From Chytriomyces cf. hyalinus JEL632 (taxonomy: Eukaryota; Chytridiomycota; Chytridiomycetes; Chytridiales; Chytriomycetaceae): a stretch of 64,000 nucleotides of DNA. A program made the translations under genes and the position numbers. Below are positions 45,409-56,922 of this stretch, one piece after another; within the stretch, counting starts at the first letter, position 1; every line of letters begins with the position of its first letter. The stretch lies in assembly GCA_025435555.1 (NCBI GenBank), contig JAIWWG010000005.1:186001-250000 (forward strand), in the 5' to 3' direction. The notes under the pieces are model-generated. The model did no database searches. It saw nothing but the letters and a program-made list of their open reading frames with translations, and had not been told where the DNA came from.

Positions 45409-47196
45409 ATGATGTTTGGCTTTGTCAAGAAGAAGACCCCGCTGGACCTTGTCAAGAGCATCAAAGAAGCGCTGGGAAAGTTGGGCAGTGCAGACAGCAG
45501 GCGCAAGGTGCGTTGGGGCAGCAGTACCCTTGGAACGCTCGTTGCACTTTGCTCTGTTGTAACTCCTTACCTTCAACATTACATGGCGGTGTCTTGTATG
45601 ACAGGCAAACGAGGATATCTCAAAGAACTTGGTCTCTGTAAAAGGAATTCTATACGGCGACGGAGGTTTGCGCTGTTGCCGCTTTGCTGGTGAATGGTCC
45701 ACTGAAAGACTATTTTCGACACTGATTGTAGTCACGGATCCCAGCCCAGAACTTGTGGCGCAGCTATCCCATGAAATTTACAATTCAGATGTTATGCCGT
45801 TGCTGGTTGCGAATATCTCAAAGCTGGAGTTTGAGGTGCAGTGATTGTTGCTCCGATATATGCCGCCATGGTTCCCACTTCTCTCCGTGTGTTATCCACC
45901 TGCTTTAAAAAGGGACCAATTCGATGTCTAATGCTGAGTGTGCGCTTTGTATCTCTGATGGATGTGAACGACGGGCATCTTTGACATTTTGACCGGGTTC
46001 CTTAAATTTCAACTCCCTCGCCTGCATTCTCACGTGTTTCCACGACTCAACTTACTAACGCGGTCTCCGTATTTTGAAACCAGGCCAAAAAGGATGTGTC
46101 GCAAATTTTCAACAATCTCTTGCGAAGACAAATTGGAACCCGATTTCCGACTGCTGAATATATTGCGGCCCGGCCTGATGTGATGCGGATACTTCTGTCT
46201 GGGTAAGCGTTCAATAATTATCCACATGTGGATGTTGCTGACGCTTGGTTTGTTGTACCGTCTGGTTTCAGCTACGAAAATCAAGATATTGCTTTAAATT
46301 GCGGCATGATTCTCCGAGAATGTATTCGGCATGAAGTGCTAGCGCAGCAGCTACTGGAATCTCCCAATTTCTGGAAGTTTTTTAGTTACGTTGAACTGAG
46401 CACTTTTGATGTCGCATCGGATGCGTTCGCAACGTTTAAAGTGAGATTTGACACGGCGTGTTGGGCCAGTATTACCTCAGTTCCGGCTTTCTAATACTCT
46501 CCACTCAGGATTTGCTCACTAAGCACAAGTCTATTGTGGCCCCCTTTCTGAGCAGCAAATACGATGAGGTTCGAAGAGGATATTCGTTTCTCTTTCTATA
46601 TCTGATGGATACCTCCTCGCTAGTTCTTTGCCAAATATACGGATCTGCTCAACTCGACAAATTACGTGACGAAGCGGCAATCTTTAAAGGTGCTTGAACT
46701 CGAACCACTGTACTTTCGATTTGCAAACTCATCACCTCTTTTGCTCAGTTGCTCGGCGAGCTTCTTTTAGACCGCACGAATTATGCCGTCATGCTGAAAT
46801 ACATTAGTAACCCGGATAACCTCAAACTGATGATGAACCTCCTCCGAGACAAGAGTCGAAATATCCAGTTTGAAGCATTTCATGTGTTCAAGGTGGACCA
46901 CTTGCGAAAGTGTAAATCACATGCTTTTTAAAATGTTTTAAAAATACAGGCGTTCGTTGCGAACCCAAACAAAGCAAGACCAATCACCGATATTCTTGTC
47001 AAAAATAAGGAAAAGCTTGTCGCATATTTGAGCTCATTTCACAACGACCGCGCAGGTAAACATGCGTGTTATCATCTCAAGTGACGATGGTGTTTGGGAC
47101 TTTGAAATGCTAAAAAAAAGCGCCACTGTCACTCCAGACGATGAAACATTTGCGGACGAAAAAGCCTTTCTCATTAAGGCTATTCAAGATCTGTAG
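45409..47196 (+). CDS. HYM1: Mo25/CAB39 (Hym1) scaffold protein
   Basis: ATG at 45409 or 45412; exon 1 is 45409-45507 ([20 protein letters not shown]). Later exons, each in phase, give [119 protein letters not shown] and [11 protein letters not shown], and end in FLIKAIQDL. These are the diagnostic Mo25 armadillo-like repeats. Mo25 binds and activates STE20/GCK-family kinases (with STRAD/LKB1 in animals, Kic1-Cbk1 in the yeast RAM pathway), linking polarity and cell separation. It has at least eight exons, several introns being 60-90 nt. Nothing abnormal. Confidence 0.92.
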
Positions 47197-47524
47197 CTGT
47201 TGCTTTTTCTCTCCTTTTATGTGTGGTGGTGGGGTGCGGTGCGGATACCAAGTTCGATTGGAACGGATATCATTTTCTCGCGCATTTGCTCTGTCGGAGG
47301 CTGCGGTTTCCGCTTTTGAAAAGGGGGGATGCAAACATCATTAAACAACAAATGCAGCATGATAATCAGTTCCTCGCGGAATGAACAGGGTCGACACGTT
47401 AAGAGCAGACATCTGTGTGTGAGGGCTGTAACTTGATGTTTCAATTGTCTTTGTGCTCGATCATTGAATCCATACTGACGGAATGGATGTTCACCCAATT
47501 CGTAAATAAAAACATTTTGTAAAA
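47197..47524. other. Intergenic stretch, about 330 bases
   Basis: Between Mo25 and profilin, same strand. No gene recognised. Confidence 0.4.
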
Positions 47525-48458
47525 ATGAGTTGGCAGGTGCGTCACCCTTGCTTTGACTTGCCGTGGCAGAGGTTAACAAGTCAGCGTCCCGGCGTAAACC
47601 ACAGGCATACGTTGACAACAACCTCGTTGGAACCCAGAAGGTGAGAGACCGTTTCTTGATCTCCATTTGTTATTATTGGCAATGAATGTCTCTGATCACG
47701 CCCGCACTGCCACCTTTTTTAAATATAACAGATCCAGAAGGCTGCAATCCACGGTCACGATGGGTCTCTGTGGGCCACATCCGCCGGATTCTCTGTGCGT
47801 GAATGAAGTTCATTTTTATGTCCCCGTGACTGTTGTTTCTAACACTTGGCCCATTTACAAGCTATCAGCCCCTGAAATCACGGCCTTGGTCGGAGCATTC
47901 AAGGACGCCAGCGGTATCCGTGCGAACGGCCTCCACTTGGGCGGAGTCAAGTACTTCACCTTGCGTGCCGATGACCGCAGCGTTTACGGAAAGCAGGTAC
48001 ACAATTTACTACTCAGTCAAGTGCAATCGCTGCATGAAGAACATACTTACCTGTTGGTTGTGGGATCTAATTGCCAATTTTCAGGGTGCCGGTGGTGTTG
48101 TTTGCGTGAAGTCGAAGCAGGCAATTTTGATTGGTGTTTACGGAGACCCAACTCAGCCGGGCGAAGCCACCAAAGTTGTTGAGGCGCTTGCGGACTACTT
48201 GATCAGCGTTGGCTACGTAAGTGCTGATTTTCTGGGGGGTTTTTGAATTCCCTGTTCTTTCAGGCGCTGATGTAACATGGCTTGATACAGTAAACGGATG
48301 CTTTCAGTCCGTTATCCAACCGGAGCAGTTTCTCAACTTTTACTTTTTTCTTTCTTTGTCGTTGTCATCGATTGCTGAGTAAATGACGGGATGTTACATG
48401 ATGAACTTGCTCTTGCTAACACCCCTCTGGATATATGCAGGAGCTTCAACAGAGATAG
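47525..48458 (+). CDS. Profilin
   Basis: Six exons: 47525-47536, 47605-47640, 47732-47794, 47862-47996, 48085-48216 and 48441-48458. They sum to 396 nt, 131 aa. The product reads [115 protein letters not shown]. The N-terminal SWQxYVD (polyproline site), the central actin-binding strands and the C-terminal ADYL helix are all present. It delivers ATP-actin to formins. The first exon is 12 nt and the last 18 nt, so automated annotation could easily lose both ends. Confidence 0.96.
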
Positions 48459-49100
48459 GTCCTCACATCCCAACGACATCATAATTGGTTTTTGAAACAG
48501 CTGGTTCCTTCACAATCGATCTAAATATTCGCCAGTCAATCCATGAACGCGCTTTGCAATGTCCACTGGTTATTTGATCATTGCATCGCTGGTTTCCACA
48601 CACCTGACAACCTTGATGTTAAGAAGCACTTGCAAACGAAGGCGGGTGAATATTGTCTGTCAAATGGCGAGCAGACTCCATCTCCCACTCCTCAAGAACG
48701 CATACGGAAGAACTCCATTTCTGCTCCTTTCCTGGGTCGATCCCAACACTGACAGCAACTATAGAGAGCGACAGAGATAGCTGATAGAGCAAGTCAGAGG
48801 ATGGTCGCCGACGTCGCGTTTTATCCAAAATCACAGTGTCGGATTGGTAAGTAAAACCCACCATTTTATGCACGAACTATAAAATCAAGAAATCGACCTG
48901 CGGTGGGTTCAATAGGTTACCAACGTGCAGTTCCTGCTCCCTTCTCCGCTTCCTTTCAAAGAGAACAAATGCCTCCCTCACTGCGCCGATTGAGGAGACT
49001 TGTTTTAACGCGTTAAAGACTCGGCGTGCCGTCCATAAAATGCTCTTTTATTTTTGTTTTTTTTTTGTTTTGACAGGCGCTGTCTCCAAAAAATGATGAT
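48459..49100. other. Intergenic stretch, about 640 bases
   Basis: Convergent spacer between profilin and the GGA gene. It includes a T-rich run at about 49048-49074. No gene recognised; the short frames at 48543-48873 look fortuitous. Confidence 0.4.
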
Positions 49101-51989
49101 TCAAAAAACGTGTTCTCCGGATTCTTCAACAAGGGCTCCATTCAAATCATACGAAACGCGAAATCGCAATTTGAGCGCCTCCTGCGTGTGGTGCAAAGGT
49201 CGGTTCAGTTTCTGCAGGTTATACATGCTTGTAAAACTCACATTTGAAGGATTCACTATGCTCATTGTCTGTGTCACTTGCGACTGGTTCAATGGAGCCA
49301 CAGTCGTTCCAGTTAAAGGCAGTAGCTTAACCTGCATCACTTTGGGAACGGCTACTTGGAAATTAAGTTGATCAAACGCGACTGGAGTCGTGTTGATGAA
49401 TATGGCTTGACCCTGCCAGACGTTGGATGCATCGATCGAATATTTCATTTTGATTTGAAGTCCGTTTTTGTTGAAGATTCGAGCTAAATGATTTGCGTTC
49501 GCGCGGAGAAACGGCAGTTTATAATGTGTTGCAAAATAGTGAGCATAAGCCAATTGACTGAGTGTCGCAAGAAATCCATACCTTCTTTGGGTTCGTTGGA
49601 GATTTTCATATTTTGCATCGGTGCAGAAACACTTGCGATGACTGAAAAATTGACCAAGAGTCAGGCACGCCAAAAGACTTCCAAAAAAACTGAGTAAGAA
49701 AAAACCGCACCAGGGGAAGTTGCCTTGGGCGTATTTAGAGACTGATTCAATAAATCAAACGAAGTATCCAGTAAATTGGAAGATGTCGGTTGAACTGGCT
49801 GCGACTTCTGAGGTGTGGCAATAGCTTGCGTATGAGCTGGAATGTCGCGGGAAATTTTTAAAAACACTTCTGGACTTGATTGACAAGCAACTCACATGCT
49901 CCCATCCCGAGGTTTCCTCCACCCAAACCCATTCCATACTGTGGCATCATTCCAACCCCACGTGCCGGAATTGAAGTGAACGGTTGGACCGCTTTTAAGC
50001 TGGACTGTTGTGGGACACTTCCAAAAAAGTCTAAACCCGTCAAATCATTCAAGGTGGATCCTGCGGATGATGAAGTTGAAGGGGCGTTTGAAGCATTGTT
50101 GGACGGCAATTGACTGCCGGCCATCGCGGACATTTGGAAATTTTCGGCAGCAAAAGGTGATGACGATGGGATCGTCGAGTCATCGAAATCGATTAAACTG
50201 ATGGCTCCTGTGGCTGGAGAAGTGGCGTTTGCGCTACTTTGGGAATGCTGGACCGATGCATTCGATGAGGATGGCATGAATGACACTGACGTAATCGGCT
50301 GTCCAGCCCGGAATCTTTGGTAGTTTTCGAGTGTTGTGTTGATATCGTCATTGAGCTGGAGTAAGCGTTCTATGTATGTCCGGATCAACAAGCTTATGAG
50401 TCAGTGTAATTCGCCAAAAGTGGAATCGCTTTACCAATTCGATCCTCCTGTTCTCCATTCGAAATAATTGTTTGAATGCGTCCTTGCGCTGTTTTCATGG
50501 CTCCCATCAGTTCCTTAAGCATGAAAGAAGATATGTTGGTCTTGCGATACGTTGGGGGAAGCGCGACTATATCTCACATCAATCTCGCGTTTTGATGGAT
50601 TGGGCTGCTGAAACAGAATATTAAGGGCAGATGCTTTTGCTTCGATGCGCTCCAATTCATCGGCCACCGTTTTTGAATAATCCGGTTTTCCCTCGGATTC
50701 CTGTCATGCATGCGTTGGCATCAGCTTTCAAGACAAGAACTGAGAATCAAAAGCAACTAACGTATCCGGATAAAACTTTCATAAGCTCATTCGCTTGTTC
50801 AAGAGAGGCAGGCGTTCCAAGCCTGAGAAGCTCTTGCAGTTTCTGAAAAAACGAGAGCGAGGTTTCTTTAAGTTTTGAAAACACCTCATCCTTTTCAGGA
50901 AAATCCTTACAGCTCCTTGAGCGACACGATCTTCCTCTTCTAGTTCTACCTCGGATTTCAGAGCCTGTCATTTGATGGGCGCCTGTTAAGCCCAACAAGA
51001 AACAAAAGGGCGGCGTAAAATGCTCCTCACATTCGAGACGGACAAAACTGCCGCAGAGTCGCTCGAAACACCAGGAAACCGATATCCTTCATTGTGAAAT
51101 GGTGTCATTGTTGGAAATTCAAGCTGAACTCCACTCACCTTTGTATGACAGAAGTCGGTACATGTCTGTAATGCTTCGGAAGTCTTCCTTGTAGCGTGAG
51201 TTTACGCACAATGTCGAATTCCATTGCTGAATTAGCTCCAAAATTCGAAACTGCACTACATTGCCAGCCTAATAAAAAAAACAAGCATAAACCCGGACGA
51301 ATTTCAACTATGGCATCACGTTACGCTTACACTAGGCTTTTCAGGGAATCGCTTCACCAGCTCATTGAGAAATTCCTTGGAGCTTACAGTGAGTTGGAAG
51401 GGATACCCGCAATTTTTGACGAGCATATCGAGGAGCTGTGACAGAGTTTTCCGTCAGGACTGCGCAATGCTTGCGAAATCAAGGCATGATTACCTGGAGA
51501 GCATTTAGTGCCGATGTTTCATATCTCGCAGCCGTGTTTCCATTTCTGTGATCAGCGTCAATCATCTAGACACCATATTGGGGAGTGGTCAGATGACACT
51601 AGAAATCCCTCGCTTTTAGCAGAAAGTTACCCCGATGCTGTTTAGTGCGGCTATTGTATCATGGCGAGAATTGACGTACTTCACAAGCGTGAAGGCAACC
51701 TCTCTCGGACTGGAAAACATGAAGCAAGTTCAAAACCAACTCTGGGTAAGAGGAGATCAATCTTCCCAAGGAAACACCCGACTTACTATGAATTGCCCTT
51801 GTCGTTGACCAGGTCGCAGACACGTAAGGCCGCGTCCAAGTTGAGCGAGTGACCGTTGAGACAGGCCTCGTCAACGAGCGATTGGACGCGGGCAGAGACC
51901 GTGCGAGAAGCGGCTGGTGCTGGCAGAGGAGACACGGCAGAGACGGCGCTGTCGATGGACGCGGCAACGGAGTGGAGCAGTTTGTTCAT
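49101..51989 (-). CDS. GGA: GGA-type clathrin adaptor (VHS-GAT-GAE)
   Basis: Start ATG 51989. The VHS domain comes first: VDEACLNGHSLNLDAALRVC, PREVAFTLVKYVNSRHDTIA, LLDMLVKNCGYPFQLT, KEFLNELV. It is followed by YRFP and the GAT helices (LQELLRLGTPASLEQANELM, LKELMGAMKTAQGRIQ, ERLLQLNDDINTTLENYQRF). A Ser/Asn-rich hinge follows with LIDFDD, a plausible clathrin-box-like motif. The gamma-ear (GAE) domain closes it (LQIKMKYSIDASNVWQGQAI, then LKLRFRVSYDLNG), with a last intron 49241-49182. It sorts cargo at the trans-Golgi with Arf1. About ten introns. It is divergent from Sec66, with only 60 bases between the two ATGs. Confidence 0.9.
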
Positions 51990-52049
51990 TTTATATATTT
52001 ACGATATATTTTACGGCTGCTATTGTATGTATATTTAAAGAAGTTCAAA

Positions 52050-52884
52050 ATGTCCACCTACTTTGGCGACCACATGCCAAAGCGCCAGTACGTCGAACTG
52101 GCCGAGATGTACGAAATCGGAGACGAGTGGGGCGCAAAGATCCTGACTCAGGCGCTCATGAGACGTGCCATGATGGATGTGCAGCGCATCATGCAGGTAA
52201 TTGGCTGTTGTTATTTTATCGCCTTCTCGCTGCGCTGCCTCCAGCTGTCGAGATGATAAAGGCTTCTTGCGTGGAGATGCATTGTATCCTCTCATATCTG
52301 ATCTGCTCTCTTTGTATGTGGCCCATCAGATCAGGGAGGAGAAACCGAGTCTGCAGAACTTGGTGCGAAGCGGTGTTGTCGGTGAAGCAATGCTCGAAAA
52401 CATCAATGCTGCGGAGAGCGAGTTGGAGCTCGAATGTCAGGACGTGAGACATAATTCATTTTCAACAGCTCGGATTATTTTGCATCCGTTCTGATCACAC
52501 ATTTTGACATGCCAGCTCATTGCGGAGGCTGATCTTTTCCGTGACGGCTGGGGAAAAACCATCCTTCAAGAGGCGGGCTCGTTTATTCAGCTTCAAAATC
52601 AACAAAATCAACAAAAAGCCCAGGCTCAGGCTGCCACGGAACCCCAATCTCACGCCGGGCATTCTCACGACCACAGCGATCCCAATCACTCACACTCGCA
52701 TGATTCAACCGCAGAAGCCAACCCGAATATCACGGAAATTGAAGAAACGGCAGATGACGTTCCTGAATTGCTGACAAAGGAGGAGCAGGCTGAGCGTGCT
52801 GCGAAAGAACTGCTGGCGGAGGAGGAAGTGAACAAAAAGAAAAATGGCGGTAAAGGAAGCAAAGGTGGAAAGAAGAAGAAGTAA
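52050..52884 (+). CDS. SEC66: Sec66/Sec71-like translocon subunit, 209 aa
   Basis: Exons 52050-52196, 52330-52443 and 52516-52884 join in phase. The core matches Sec66: LTQALMRRAMMDVQRIMQIR, EEKPSLQNLVRSGVVGEAML, ELELECQDLIAEADLF, DGWGKTILQEAGSFIQ. A His-rich insert (HAGHSHDHSDPNHSHSHD) and a Lys-rich end follow. Sec66 belongs to the Sec62/Sec63 complex for post-translational import into the ER. The family normally has an N-terminal membrane anchor; the ATG here lies just after where that should be. The in-frame sequence upstream (FIYLRYILRLLLYVYLKKFK) is hydrophobic but has no ATG before it reaches the start codon of the divergent GGA gene. Either the anchor is missing or a start lies upstream by an unseen splice. 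Confidence 0.8.
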
Positions 52885-52964
52885 GGATGATGTATAGCCG
52901 GGCCTGGTGTACGTAGTTTGCGCCAGCACTAAACGAATTGAGGTTCCAAAAATTAAAAAGCGGT

Positions 52965-55338
52965 TTATTCGGCATCTCGGCTCTTTTCGTCGTTTTCTTC
53001 ATCGGCCGCACTTTTTTCTTTTTCCAAGGGCGTCTGTTCGGCGAAAGGACTTCTCGCATCCAGCAAGTTTTGCAATTGCAAATACAGGGCGTTGTCCTTG
53101 CTTATGTTGTTTTCCTAAGATGAGGGAGAACCGTCTTAAATACAGCGCTGGCAATACCAACCCATGCTACCAACCAGGATAGCAACTCGAAACAGCCCAA
53201 GCATCCCCTCTGGTGTAGCCTCGTCTGACAGATCCTGTTCGGCCAATACTTCGATCAAGAGTTTCAGACTGGTCTCGGTGATCCCATTTTGACGCATGTT
53301 TATGTTGTTCAAAGTCCGGTTACCAATGACGTACCATTGGCCATTGTTTTCAAAAACTGGCTCGTTCAAGGATCCAAGCTCGTTACTCTGTTGCGAGTTC
53401 AATCAGACGCGTTTATACCTCTTATAGAATTAAACTAACCTCCTCCACTTCCTCCTTTGTCTCTTCAACTTTAGCTCCCTTCTTCCCGGCAGCACCCTTT
53501 GCAGCAGGAGCGGCAGCGGCAACAGCAGCCCCGCCTGCCTTCTTGTCCTTCCCAGTCTTGTCCGTTGCTGCGGGGGTAGCTGCCGGTGCACCTTTTTTCA
53601 CGGTAGCGGCCGCGGCGGCCGGCGCTTCGGGGGTCTTTTTCGCAGCGGTCGGCGCGCCGCCTTTCGCGTTCACGGCGGCTTTGCCCCCCGCAATTGCTGC
53701 AGAAGAAACGTTTGCCGCGCCCCCTGCCATGCCGCCACCTCCTTTCTTGGCTCCAGCACCGATTTTGGGGTCCAAGTTTGTGGTCGTTTTGGACAGATTC
53801 TCTTCGCTTTTTCTGCCGTTTTTTCCATCTTGAGTTATTTGATTTGATGATGAGAATGAATGGAAAGTGGTCCACTTACTTTCCGTTGAAATTTCTTCCA
53901 AACCCGTTTCCAACGCGGCTTTTTGCCTTTTTGATCATTGGATCCTGCGTGTGGGGGCATTCAGTCAGAGTTCTAAAGACAATGATAGGATGAAATGCAG
54001 CGCTGCCTAACCTCCTCTTGCTCTCTCCGCAGCTTGTCAAGATCAGCAACAGCCTTCTTCCGAGCCACAAGTTCCTCGTTCTGAAGCGGAATATTCGAAA
54101 GCACCTTCGCAAACGCAGCCACGCCTTCATCGCCAATCATGTTTTTTGCAAGCGAAAGTGACGACAGAGTTTGGTTGAACTTCAGCGCCTGTGAATGCAA
54201 GAATGGAGTTTGTTACCCAGCGTTTTCAAAAAATTGATTCAGGCAAAACGAAAACAAACCTCGGCCAACTCCGCTGCACCATCTTTTCCAATCGAATTGC
54301 ACCAAAAATTCAAGCTGACGATTACGCGGCTCAGCTTTAACGTGCTGGCAATTGCCTTCGCCCCTGCACATGTGATTCGGTTCATGCGCAGACTTAGATG
54401 CTTTACGAGAGAGTCTTCGCTCAGCAAAAGCGCGTACAAATGTTCGGGAATGGCTGGGTTCTGATCCAGAGCAAGCGTTTTTATATTTGCTGTTAGAACG
54501 GCGGACAGGATGGAGGGAAAATGGCATTCGCTGAGATTGCAGTTCCAAAGGCTGCAAGTGAGAGGAATATTCATTTTAATACAATGGTAGGGATGGAATT
54601 ACGCGGTATATACTGTTAAGAAGCAGATATATGGACTCACACCAAGTTCGTAATTGTTGAGCATGATGTCAAAGATAGACTCAGAATTTCCAACACTTTG
54701 GTACTCGTCTTCCATCCGCGTACTTCGACTTTGTAAATCTCTTCGTCTTCATCTCCTTCTCGGGATTCGATGCAGACTGTTGGTTGGAATTTGTATCGAG
54801 AGAAATACTTGTCAGGTGCATTCGTGCTCGCTTCGACAGCTTCACCCAGCGTAGCGGAAGATATCAGTGCTGAAACTGATGGAATACTCGGGATACTCGT
54901 TATCGGAAGTGCGGACGAAGATCCAAGGCTCTGCTCGAGAGGTACGGATGCGAGCCCAGACTTATCCTCCACAGTTTCAGTGGAAGAGGCGGGATGAATC
55001 GTAACGGTGAATTCTGCAGCGGCACTTGCGGCTGCAATCATATTTGTGAATGACGTATTTCCGATGAGGGGTTGAGACGCGCTCTGGCTATCTGATCGCG
55101 CCAGATTTGATTGTACTGGATTCTCTATGACAGGTGCTGGAACGGAAGCTTGAATTTGCTGATCGGATGCATGCTTCGTAAGTTCGACGGGCATAGGAAG
55201 AGGCGGTAGTGGGTAGCCAATCCGCCGTAACTTGGGCCATTCTGCGCTAGAAAGTTGGTAGTGTCGACATAGATCTGTGTAGTCGGATTCAAAGTTTCCC
55301 GTCATTGTCGGAGTGTCGAGCGGTGTGATGTCGGTCAT
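52965..55338 (-). CDS. LRRC71-like leucine-rich-repeat protein (flagellar)
   Basis: Start ATG 55338 (MTDITPLDTPTMTGNFESDY); a probable N-terminal disordered exon of about 230 residues follows. LRR exons then read LWNCNLSECHFPSILSAVLT, IKTLALDQNPAIPEHLYAL, VKHLSLRMNRITCAGAKAIA, VSLNFWCNSIGKDGAAELAE and LSSLSLAKNMIGDEGVAAFA. A charged helix QNEELVARKKAVADLDKLRR is followed by an Ala/Lys/Gly-rich linker. A last block has NRTLNNINMRQNGITETSLK and DNALYLQLQNLLDARSPF, ending at 52965. The split LRR, the charged helix and Lys/Ala linker, and the return to LRR are the layout I know from LRRC71, a protein of motile-cilium-bearing organisms. Its exact axonemal role is not established to my knowledge. 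Confidence 0.72.
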
Positions 55339-55532
55339 TTTGCCTTGTTTATGATGCAATGTTTGTCAAAGTCACGGATATTTATTTTACCAATTTCGTC
55401 AGGTAGAGTTGCTAGCGTGTACAGTGAGGCAGTAGCTTGCTTTGGGGTTAACCACCTCACTGCCAGCCTGACTGCTTGAAACCTAGATCGCCAGATGAAA
55501 CAAAATAGATAATCAGGAATCTGTCACAAAAA

Positions 55533-56667
55533 ATGGCCCCAACTCTGCAACCAATTCAAGCGCTCAACAACGCCGTATCCCACGCATCCCGCCTAAAAAC
55601 ACCGACATCTGCAACCGCACCCCTTAGCGCAGTACCACTCACTGTTGGCTGTGTTCCCGAGCATTTCTCAATCCCTTTCTTCCACACCAAAACCTCCCAA
55701 TCAAACCCATTCAAAATCACCTCATGCCCCAGCGGGACCGGCCAGATGATAAAGATGATGCAATCTGGCGAGATTGACATTTGCGTTGGCCTCACAGAAG
55801 GTCTTGTTGCGGCACTTGCAAAAGATTCCCAGGCTGCTGGTTTCAAGATAGTGGGCAGCTTGACGAAATCAAGTCTGACTTGGTCCGTGGCAGTCTCTCC
55901 GGAGCAGATGCAAGCGGGCGGTATCTTTGATGCCGAAGGCGCTATCGTGGGCGATGATCAGGCTCCCCGCATTCGAGGCAAGACCATCGGAATATCTGTG
56001 AGTTGTCCCATTTTTCTTTGGGCGTTATGACGCCAGTTTTCACAGATAAACTCATCCGCAACATTAGCGATTTGGCTCAGGGTCTCACCTTATCCCCTTC
56101 GTAATCCCCTCCGCATCCAACACCACTACCCTGCAAGAGTACAAGTTTGTTCAGCTGCACGATATCGCCGGACTGCGTAACGGAATCTCATCTGGCCAGG
56201 CAGACGCATTCCTTTGGGAACGCTTTACAACCAAAAAGTATGTCGACTCTGGCGAATTGGCCGTCCTTGGATCCGTAACACCCCCTTGGCCTGCATTCAT
56301 GTTTGCTTGTCGAACCGCCGTTCTCGAAACTGCTGAGGGTGAGCAAAGGGTGCAAGAATTCTTGGACGGAGTGTCGAAGGCCATCAATGGGAGTGTTTAT
56401 GCCACTGGGGCGGAATCAGAGAGTCATGAGCGAAGTGTTGTGCGGGATGGAATCATTCCAGAAATTTGTGAAAAGTTTGGATACGCTACCGGGGATGTCG
56501 CATCGTGGTTTGATACTGTGGAGTTTTCCCGCGACTGTCGGGAAGTGGATGTGTCTGCGGTCGAGCGTTGCTTAGGGGCACTTAAAAGTGCGGGGGTGTT
56601 GGACGCGTCTTCAGTTGTGGCCAAAGATGTCTTTTTCGCATCTGCAACCACTCGCCTTGTTTTATAA
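55533..56667 (+). CDS. Substrate-binding-like protein (Ca3427/NMT1-type periplasmic-binding fold), 354 aa
   Basis: Two exons, 55533-55997 and 56068-56667 (1065 nt). The product has the two-lobe type 2 binding-protein look: VPLTVGCVPEHFSIPFFH, PSGTGQMIKMMQSGEIDICV, LTEGLVAALAKDSQAAGFKI, RIRGKTIGISRFGSGSHLI, QEYKFVQLHDIAGLRNGISS, QADAFLWERFTTKKYVDSGE, LGSVTPPWPAFMFACR. This matches the fungal Ca3427-like family, related to bacterial nitrate/taurine/thiamine-precursor binding proteins. No signal peptide or membrane segment is present, so it probably acts inside the cell; ligand unknown. The family probably came from bacteria, but the intron shows it is settled here. Confidence 0.82.
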
Positions 56668-56922
56668 GTGTTGTAAGTGTTGGCGCCTCGAGTTTGTGAC
56701 GTTTAATTTTGTTTCTGTATCTCGGTCACAAAAAAATGAAAGTACATTGCAGGCTCGCATGAAGGTATGAATATCCATCCAAAAAAGCCCTGTACATAAA
56801 TTCAAAATTCGCAAGTTGGAAAATGATTTCCGCTTGGGTTCTGTCGATTTTTTTCAAGGAATGCTTTCCACAATGCTAGACTTAGACAATCCCTTTGTTC
56901 TGAAAACGAAGCGATTTACGAA

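Noticed and set aside
53422-53913. Ala/Lys/Gly-rich frame at 53.4-53.9 kb as a separate histone-H1-like gene
   Set aside because: It is continuous by splicing with LRR exons on both sides and has no globular winged-helix part.
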